Shown piece after piece: positions 56,184-64,000 of a stretch of 64,000 nucleotides of DNA. This DNA comes from Bugula neritina. Taxonomy: Eukaryota > Bryozoa > Gymnolaemata > Cheilostomatida > Bugulidae. The position numbers and the translations under genes are program-made. Position 1 is the stretch's first letter. Each line of letters begins with the position of its first letter. The notes beneath the pieces were generated by a model. The model ran no database searches, was not told where the DNA came from, and saw only the letters and a program-made list of their open reading frames with translations. The stretch is from positions 19,903,995 to 19,967,994 of the forward strand of contig OZ037765.1 in assembly GCA_964035545.1 (NCBI GenBank), written 5' to 3'.

Positions 56184-57947
56184 CAGTGGTTCCCAACCTT
56201 TTTTGTTCTATTCCCCCTTTCATAAATGTTGACGATTAATTTCCTCCCCCTTTCGAAGAGTGAAGAGATTTTATGACTTACTGAATGAGAATATATGATA
56301 CAATGCAATATATTTCGTTCTATTATATTTGCATATAATATAATCATCATAATAGTAATATTATCGTTATTTTTATATTATAAAACACAGATGCTTTTGT
56401 GCCAGCTTGCTTAAGCCTGGCTCTTTGTTTGACCAGGCTCATCTTAAGTCACTCTGCAGGTTAAGGCAGTTTCTCTTCTCTTTGAATTGATGAGAATCCT
56501 ACCTCACATGGATAGGTGGGGCTGGATGGCACCAGAACTCTGCTTTGTCAGTTATGTGTGGGAAGAGTTTGCTTGTTGAAACCCACAATTATTTTAGGTA
56601 AAACTGGTGCATGTAAAAGTGGCACAGGTAATAATGGCACAAATGGAAAAGTAGGTAAAATGGCACACCGATGTTGAATTTTTTTAAACTCAAACCCCAA
56701 ACCCTTCACCCCAAGCCCCCAACCCTTGAACCCTAAACCCTCACTCCCTAACTCAAACTCCAGAACCCCAAGTGCAAACCCAAAATCCTCACTTCAAACC
56801 CCTCTTTCAAACTCCAAACCCCTACCCCAGTATTGAAAACATGTGCCATTTTTACCTACTTTTCCATTTGTGCCATTATTACCTGTGCCATTTCTACTGG
56901 ACACCACCCACAATCCATCAATGGGAGAAGATTTCAAATCACCCTTCATTGCTGAATTGTGAACCAACTCAATAAGATTTTCTTGTAACTCTTCTGAAAA
57001 CTTTTTAACAAAGCGTTGCAATGGGTCACATGTCAAGTTATTGTTAACCAACTTAATAAAGTCTTCCTGTAACTGTAACTGCAATGGGTCACATGTCAAG
57101 TTAAGAATCTAGCTCTTTCTTTTTGGGAGGTAGCTCAGAAAAATATCGTTAAAACTTCATTAAAGATTCAGAGAGATGCCTAGGAACTTTTTTGAAAAAT
57201 GATCTGGAACCGGAAGTGTCCGGTAAAAATGGTAGAGGTAAAAATGGCACAGGTAATAATGGCACAAATAGAAAATTAAGTAAAAATGGCACATATTTTC
57301 TAAATTAGCATTGTAGATTTGAGTTGGGGGTTAGGCGTTCAGAATGGAGGGGTTTGGGTTTGGGTTTGGGAAAATTTAACACCAGTGTGTGATTTTTATC
57401 TGTGCCATCTTTACCTAAAATCGGAACAAGTTCTTCTCCGATAAAAGTTCATTGAGTGTGGGAAAAAACACCATGTTTTTGATAGACGCCACCACTTTAG
57501 TGTAACTTTAAAAACATTGCTGCTGCTATGACAAGCAATGATATGATGATTGCACTCCTGCATTTTTAGGTTCAGAATACTTAGTGTAGCAAATATATTT
57601 ACTAGGTATGTAGTAGATACAGTTCATAGAGATTGACTTGCATGGCTGCTAAAAGTTGGCCTGTTGGTTTTTGCATATTTTTGACCTCCATTCGAAATAG
57701 AACAGAGAACAGTCAGGGTAGAGTAATTGATAAACACATTCATGTAGAAGTAAACTGAGATTGCAGAATATATGGTTTGGTTAAATAGATGAACTAAGAT
57801 GAAGATTTATAGATATACATATACATGTAACTTGCAAGAGCTCAAAAACCGTCAACAAATTGCGTAAATTTTTCAAAATCCAAATTCCCCCCCTAAAATG
57901 TCCAAATTCTCCCTAGGGGGGAATTCCCCCCAGATTGGGAACCACTG
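56184..57947. mobile_element. hAT-like non-autonomous DNA transposon, 1,764 bp
   Basis: The ends are CAGTGGTTCCCAA and its exact inverse TTGGGAACCACTG, typical hAT-superfamily termini. A perfect 8-bp target duplication CTTTACAT flanks it (56176-56183 and 57948-57955), the hAT size. The subterminal sequence is rich in CCCCC runs on one strand at both ends. No transposase frame is visible; much of the interior is filled by the nested repeats described separately. Confidence 0.88.
56595..57420. repeat. Nested palindromic repeats with telomere-like filling
   Basis: A block reading GGTAATAATGGCACAAATGG with flanking GGTAAAAATGGCAC occurs forward at 56610-56666, inverted at 56841-56897, forward again at 57221-57292 and in shorter inverted form at 57391-57416. 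The first pair encloses about 140 bp of CCCTAAACCC- and AACCCC-like sequence. The second encloses GGGTTTGGGTTTGGG. This looks like one or two fold-back elements inserted into the hAT-like element. Confidence 0.75.
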
Positions 57948-57955
57948 CTTTACAT

Positions 57956-60700
57956 GCTATGAGAAATTTACTGCAGATATATTATGAATATTCATATTCA
58001 TATTATGAATACTTCATTTCATAACCCTGGTGTGTGTAAAGTGCATCAAACCACCTAATACTAGTAGCAGACAATTCAAACAGCTGCCTAATCTAAAGCA
58101 TTATAAACAAAAATTAGACACTGTTTCAGCTACTCACATATAATTATTAATTTTTCACAACTTTGATTTTTATAAACACAGCTTGAGCTAGAACCTGATA
58201 ACAACAAATTTTTATACTAGAAAACAGACGTAATAAATAGTCTTGATGCAGGAAGGTAGAAATGTATGACTTATATATATATATAATTGTGTTGCATGGT
58301 TAATTGTTTTATGTCAATAGATTTATATTGTAATGAAATGTGCCAACCAAATGGGTGCTAAATAAGGTGATGCTGTGAATTGATGTATAAAGTAACCCAC
58401 ACAGTCAATGTTCTATAATATTTATTGTGTTTATATGATGAAGTTCATACTTTTGTCACCATTGACAATTTGTCGAAATATTACCATAGCTTTTGTGCTG
58501 AAGTTGCTTTAGATTGCTGAATACAAGAGAGTTATAGGAATGCAGATCAAAATTTGAAATATAAGGTAATAATTCACAATCTTACATTTATACTAGTTTT
58601 AGAATTAGCTTCCACTTCTTTGCAGCTTTCATAAAGTAGTAATTAATGAATGTTTATAGTGAAGTGAATATCACTGATATACTGCAAGTAATTAGAGACT
58701 ATAGGCCATATTTATAAATGGGAACAAAAATATTAGAATATATGGAATGATAGTATATAATCAAGAAAATACATGTTGACATACGATGAAGACAGTCAAC
58801 ACTGGAATGAATGTTGGCTGTCAAGTTAATGTTAGTAAGATACTGCAATAGAAGACACAAGTTGTTAATATACTGTATGTGTTCCAGTATATATTATATT
58901 ATATTATATTATATTATAATATTATAGTAAGCCATGACAGTTATTTTTGAATTTTGTTGTCAAATAAAAAGTATCATGCTTGATCAGTTACAATATAATT
59001 AATTTGTTATAATGTATATTGTCACTTGTTAATATCTAGCTTATTAATTGAGTGTTGAAAATATATATTTCTTGGACATCTTTCAATATTAACAGCAATA
59101 CTCATGCTAGGATAGTTCAACAGTGAGAAATAAGTCCAAATGTTGCAATACAACATTAACATAATAGTTAAGTTCACAGAGATATCTTGATTTGTGCCTG
59201 TGGGAACATAACATTAGTATAATTATTACAATTTTAGTATTGTAAGGGAAAGCAACTCCGCTATATCATAGCCCAATTTATACTCTCCAACAAATAATAT
59301 AATCCGGCAATAAACAGCATTGCGATTAAACTATTTCAAAACTGAACATTGAGATAATATATTACAGTTTATCACTATAAGAGAGAATAACTCCAATTTC
59401 GTGTAGCTTTATTTTTGCTATCCAACAAATATATTATACAAGCAGACAATAAACAGCATCAGTATTATTTCACAGCAAAGCAAAGTAAATGATATAGTAA
59501 ATAGAAGAAAACCTTACAAATTAAACTCTCATTATCATGTGAGTTCTGTAATGATATAGAAAAGTTATTTGCTTTATTCATGTTATCATGTGTCCAGTAA
59601 GTTGCTAGAAATTAGGATTTTCTTAACAATATAATAGAGCGATAAGTTAACACCTTTTTACAAATTAACTATAAATTGTGCACCACGTATAAAGTTTTCA
59701 GTAGAAACTGCTGTATCAAAAGCGGAATAGCTTGGGTTGAAAACGTTGTCCTACCTTGTCGCTTGTAAGGTTTTATGTGAAGTTTGTACTCCTAATTTTG
59801 ATCACCACGTTTATAGAATAATACACCAAGTCATGTTTATGTGCAAAATTTAGAATGGATATGTGTGATATATGCTATAAATACCTATGTTGTACTGTAG
59901 TAGATAGATAATGCTATGTTTCTCTAAACCTCTGCTATGACTGGCATAATGGACTTAGTAAATAGGGAAGATAATCCCTCTGTGTCAACCACTGTTTACA
60001 GTGGAATTGTTATTAGTTACAGAATTGATCACACAACGAAAAGGTGTCTGTTGGTTACTTGCATCGAAGAGCATTTTTGCTAATTGGAGGAGTTAATCTC
60101 AGAACAATCTCAGCGTTGATCACTGTCAGCTTGTATGGAGAGAAAAATTAAGTGATGATAGAACATAGAATTAGAGTTATTCTCCCTGACACTGACTACC
60201 TCAATTACCAACGTGGCATTAGAATAAGTTTTATATTTTTGTGAACTCAAGTATTGCTATGAACAGGAGGGTTTTTTTTAAAATTTCAAATGGGTTATTA
60301 TTTCACTGCTTTTACCCTAATTACAAACACTATAATACAATAAACAAAGCAGATTACTATTAATCAGGGTTAAAAAGCCTATATTTGGAACACTCAACTA
60401 ATAAACCAAATGCTAGCTAGCAAAATACACTATACAAACAAATCTTGAATAAATTTATGCACAGATAATAAAATACTACAACAAATTTCAGAAAACTTAT
60501 ATAAGGTGATTGTATTCTTCTGAACGTTAAATAACGCAGCATACTCTAATATTTCTCTCTGACTAGATACATTATCTCAATGGTATTCACTTCACTATCA
60601 ACATTCATTACTGTGTTGACTGTCCATCATGTACTACATCTACCGTGTGTTGATCTCATCTTGCTTGGAGTTTTCATACCAAACACCTTTTTCATAAAGC
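57956..60700. other. AT-rich intergenic DNA
   Basis: No exon, RNA gene or element could be supported. An (ATATT)n pentanucleotide run lies at about 58889-58925. The segment from about 60560 is shared with the 3' flank of copy B. Confidence 0.4.
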
Positions 60701-62079
60701 TCAAGCCATTCTTAGTATCTGAGAAGGCTTTCTAGCAGCCTGTAAGTTTAAAATATAAACATGTTTAAAAGAGATGTTTTATCATGAAATTTTTTTTGAT
60801 ATGATACAAAACCATCATTCTGTGCCAAGTAATAATATATTATACATTAAATTATATTTATTTTATTACTTTCAACTGTTGATTGGAGAACTATAGTCAT
60901 AATATGTACATGATTTGTCGTAAATATATTTCCTAAAACTCTTTTTCAAGAAATAATGAACTATTTACCTGTGTTAATATAACTGCCAGCAACTTGGTGA
61001 GCTGTGACTTTGATATGATTGAGTCATTGTATAATTTCTGTATGACATTCAACTCCTGCTCCATCTCTATTCTTTCATCCTGTTGTAAATTACCAGAATA
61101 TTTTATGAGTTTTAATATCAAGTTGAAAATAAAATCAGTATTATAATTTATAGTTCAAACTAGTAGGAAGCTCTATTTCTAAAAGCAAAAAAAATTCAAA
61201 TTTAACAATAAGGTATTATTTAGACATGACGTAGTGATAAACACAACATTTTACTCACTGCTGACTTATTTTGTAAAACTCTCTTAATCCACATTCTCTC
61301 TCCTTTACCAAACACAGTAAATGAGTACACAGTAGTTGAAGTGATAGACATGATGAGTGATAATATTAGTTTAGTAAATCTCTGCTCAATAAACTCTCTT
61401 GGCTGATGCAAATCAAGTTTGTGACTTTGTGTTGTCAGAGCTATGTTTTTGATTGTTGAGTGTAAGGAAGTTAACAATGCATTTAAAGTTAAATTTAAAG
61501 TATCTTATTATAATTTTATAACCACATTAACTTTCTCTACTCAAACAAAAACATTTAAAAAGCAATATAACCGTTTCAACATCTCAGCAGCAGTTCATGC
61601 AAAAAATATACAGATAGGATAAGTTTATAATAACAAAATTTTGGAGCCAAATTTTAAGCAAAATTATATATTTATGGCCATCACATAGATAATTTTGAGC
61701 GATATATATTCTATACAAGCTTTTTTATTTGACATGAAGCATGTTTAATGCTAATACATAATATTCTATTGCAGGGTGCTTTAGAAACAGCTTGCAAAAA
61801 TACAAGTTTGAAATTAAAGAGATAACTTACATTTTGTAAATGCAGTTTCTATTAATTGTAGCAGGCAAGGTTTTGTTCTTAAAGCTTTTAAGGACAAATT
61901 GAAAATCTTCAGCAAAGTCACTGCGTACAGAGCTGCTATAATTAATTTTGATATCCAACAGCATATATTGAAAATAATCAGTTCAATATGTTAAAATATG
62001 GTAGTTGCTGAGCAAATCTTTCTTTCATAATTATTTATTATTTTTACAATTATTGCTTACCTGTTGATGATCTCAGCAT
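60701..62079 (-). CDS. Unrecognised protein, 5-exon gene (copy A of a duplicated pair)
   Basis: Exons in transcript order: 62079-62061, 61935-61831, 61503-61259, 61079-60969 and 60739-60701, phases 1,1,0,0. They total 519 nt and give 172 aa. All introns are GT-AG. The start ATG lies seven bases after a further AG (TTTTTTAG), so a 5'UTR exon may exist upstream. The N-terminus is hydrophobic and basic (LYAVTLLKIF near residues 9-18), possibly a weak signal or amphipathic helix. The rest is predicted helical, with KGERMWIKRVL and an acidic EMEQELNVIQKLY segment. Few cysteines and no catalytic motif are seen. Strong similarity to copy B in exons 3-5, with changes that keep the frame, supports real coding. 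I do not recognise the family. Confidence 0.7.
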
Positions 62080-63401
62080 GTTTTACTAAAAAATGCATAC
62101 AAAAGTAATACAATGTACAATTTCAAGAATAAAAAAGATTTTAAGTTGGAAGCAGCAGAACGGTTAGTCAACTCCTAGAAAGTGTTTTAAATTGTTCAGC
62201 TTTAAAACTGTATTAATATTGCAATCCATTGCCGCCAGAACACCGCTACCCAAACAGTTATCAACGTGCTACTTTAGGACTGCTAGGAGAGCATGCAGAA
62301 TTGAGATCACATTATATAGTAATCGGAATCTGCATTAGCCAATAATAGGTTGGGGCTGTTTTCTTCCGTTCATTTGCAGAACAAAGAAAACAATTTGTAA
62401 AATTTAGTTGAGTAAGAAAGCTCTAAATTTTAGCAGCAATCGATGACGATTTGTCAAAACGAACACTTGGATTTCATTCTTAAAACATTATAACTGGTGC
62501 AGCAGTTATAATTTTTCAAGAGTAAAATTTTTGATGAATTGGTATTGGACTAATATATCAGTAGAGGTGCAAGGAAGAATACTTGTGATTATGCAAGAAG
62601 CCTGATTGTGAAGCATTAGCTTAAAATTAAAGGTTCATGCAAATCTTTGCGAGTTGAATTGATTGAAAAATATTCAAAGCATCTGTAGTCTATTGCAAAT
62701 TATCACTAATGCTTTCAAAATTATTCATTGAATAATATAATAATACTTGAAGACCACTCTCATGAAATTAATCTACAGTACCTATATTGGAAATTTGACA
62801 AAAAAAACCTCATTAACATTTGGTCTTAACTCACCACCCTATATCACAACACGGGTTTATTAATTTTGGTCTGCAACAAAACTGAGAGAAAAAAAACTGC
62901 AGTCTTCAACTATGTTTTCGTGTGTGAGCGCATTGACCAGTATGGCTTCATAACTTGCAACTTAACAATCACACAAATACTTGTGGAATTTTAGTAATGG
63001 AAACTTTTTTAAATTATTGAATTAAGCAATGTGGAACTGCACTATTTGTAGCATTTACTTAGCTAGCTAAATTGCGTAGCATTTTATAAGATGAAAACAT
63101 AATATACAGGTATAATTTATTTCTAATAATATAAAATAATAAAATTTAAAAGCATTTCAGTAAAATCAATTGGCAAATATTTGGTAAAATAAAAATTTCA
63201 GAGCCAAACTACCAACTAATCATATAAAAGCAAAAAGGGATAAAATTATCATAAAATTTACAGACAATTGAAATCGAATTACAATGAGGATGCAGAAAAA
63301 ATGCATGACTTGATACAGGATAGAACAAGTTGGTTAAAAACAATATTTTTGCGTTTAAGAAAGTCAAATTGAACAAATATTCGTTTTAATGTGTACTTTT
63401 A
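62080..63401. other. Upstream region of copy A and 3'UTR of the DNMT1-like gene
   Basis: AT-rich, no supported exon. The minus-strand AATAAA at 63122-63117 is a plausible polyadenylation signal for the methyltransferase transcript. The promoter of copy A should lie in the left part, perhaps near 62230-62340 where the sequence is less AT-rich. Confidence 0.4.
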
Positions 63402-63494
63402 TCAACAGTTTTCTTGTTTGAGTTTCATCAAAACAGATTTCAGAACCTCTTCACCCAGAGCTTTCCCGAGTGGTGGCGGAACAGCATTGCCAAC
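63402..63494 (-). CDS. DNMT1: DNMT1-like DNA (cytosine-5)-methyltransferase, last coding exon (partial)
   Basis: The exon begins after a good acceptor (CTTTCACTTGTAG on the minus strand) in phase 0 and ends TGA at 63404-63402, giving 30 residues. VGNAVPPPLGKALG is the C5-methyltransferase motif X, which helps form the AdoMet pocket. Its place next to the C-terminus and the following helical, lysine-rich tail are as in animal DNMT1. DNMT3 and DNMT2 end differently. The rest of the gene lies beyond the right edge. Family role: copying CpG methylation to new DNA strands in the nucleus. Confidence 0.8.
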   Translation of the reverse strand, partial: VGNAVPPPLGKALGEEVLKSVLMKLKQENC

Positions 63495-64000
63495 CTACAA
63501 GTGAAAGAACATGTTTAAAATTTGGAATACGTAACTTACAAACCAACTTTGAATGCGATTCTTTTTCTTGAGCTGATGTCAAAGTTTGAGTTGAGAAAAC
63601 TTTTGAGAATAAAATAACATCAAATAAACTTTAACACTTTATTATATCCAATACATGTCACTTTGTCTATTGAGATTGACATGCATGCAGTTATATTGAT
63701 TTTATTAAGTCCCTTTGATCAGCTACTTGGGAGCGCATACTATATACAAGAACTAAAGCTAGAAATTAAATTTAATTAGATAATGGTAAACAACTTTGCT
63801 GAGTTTTGCAAACATTCTAAAGGCTAATTAGGAGTAAATAGAAACAGCTGAATAATATAGGAAGTTGATCATTTTATTTTTTTGGGGTAAAGTTAATTGC
63901 TCAGAAACAAAAGTAAAATTATAGCATTTGAACAGTTCCACAGAATGCTTATGTAATTGACAGCTGTATCTGCCAAGTCTAATGTACTGTAGAACCACAC
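63495..64000. other. Intron of the DNMT1-like gene, as far as seen
   Basis: No further exon on the minus strand could be recognised up to the window edge. Confidence 0.5.

Noticed and set aside
60580..60735. Longer C-terminal reading for the duplicated gene (FMKKVFGMK-like)
   Set aside because: It is in a frame not reached from exon 4, which ends in phase 0; the phase-consistent frame ends after 12 residues.

Overview
The window is AT-rich, intron-rich DNA from an invertebrate animal. The evidence is short exons with GT-AG introns (plus one AT-AC intron), metazoan gene families, an LTR retrotransposon, DNA-transposon relics and many simple repeats. I cannot name the species. No rRNA or tRNA gene, CRISPR array or bacterial-type operon was seen.

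Layout, left to right. (1) 2-64 may be the last few codons of a gene entering from the left. (2) 1824-11674 (+) is a five-exon group III secreted phospholipase A2. (3) 15638-16503 (-) is a three-exon secreted protein of unknown family with a furin-type RSKR site. (4) 19368-27393 (-) is a seven-exon ZNF830/CCDC16 orthologue. Its first intron fits a minor-class (U12) AT-AC intron that interrupts the zinc finger. (5) 27394-30919 is the gap between two divergent genes and is dominated by drifting simple sequence. (6) 30920-41516 (+) is a complete 21-exon importin-13, predicted at 970 aa. (7) 42648-45082 (-) is a three-exon Ly6/three-finger protein, probably GPI-anchored. (8) 45774-53278 (-) is an intact, very young Ty3/Gypsy retrotransposon of 7,505 bp. 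It has 305-bp LTRs with one difference, gag, pol, and a third zinc-finger ORF that appears to be made by splicing from the gag start. (9) 55089-55902 (-) and 60701-62079 (-) are two copies of an unrecognised gene: a five-exon copy on the right and a 5'-truncated copy on the left. A 1.76-kb hAT-like element lies between them. (10) 63402-63494 (-) is the last coding exon of a DNMT1-like DNA methyltransferase that continues past the right edge.

All splice models were built by eye from splice consensus, reading phase and remembered family similarity. Every multi-exon CDS listed as complete sums to a multiple of three with no internal stop. The neighbouring genes do not form one pathway. The most notable findings are the AT-AC intron in ZNF830, the inferred spliced accessory ORF of the retrotransposon, and the unfamiliar secreted and duplicated genes.
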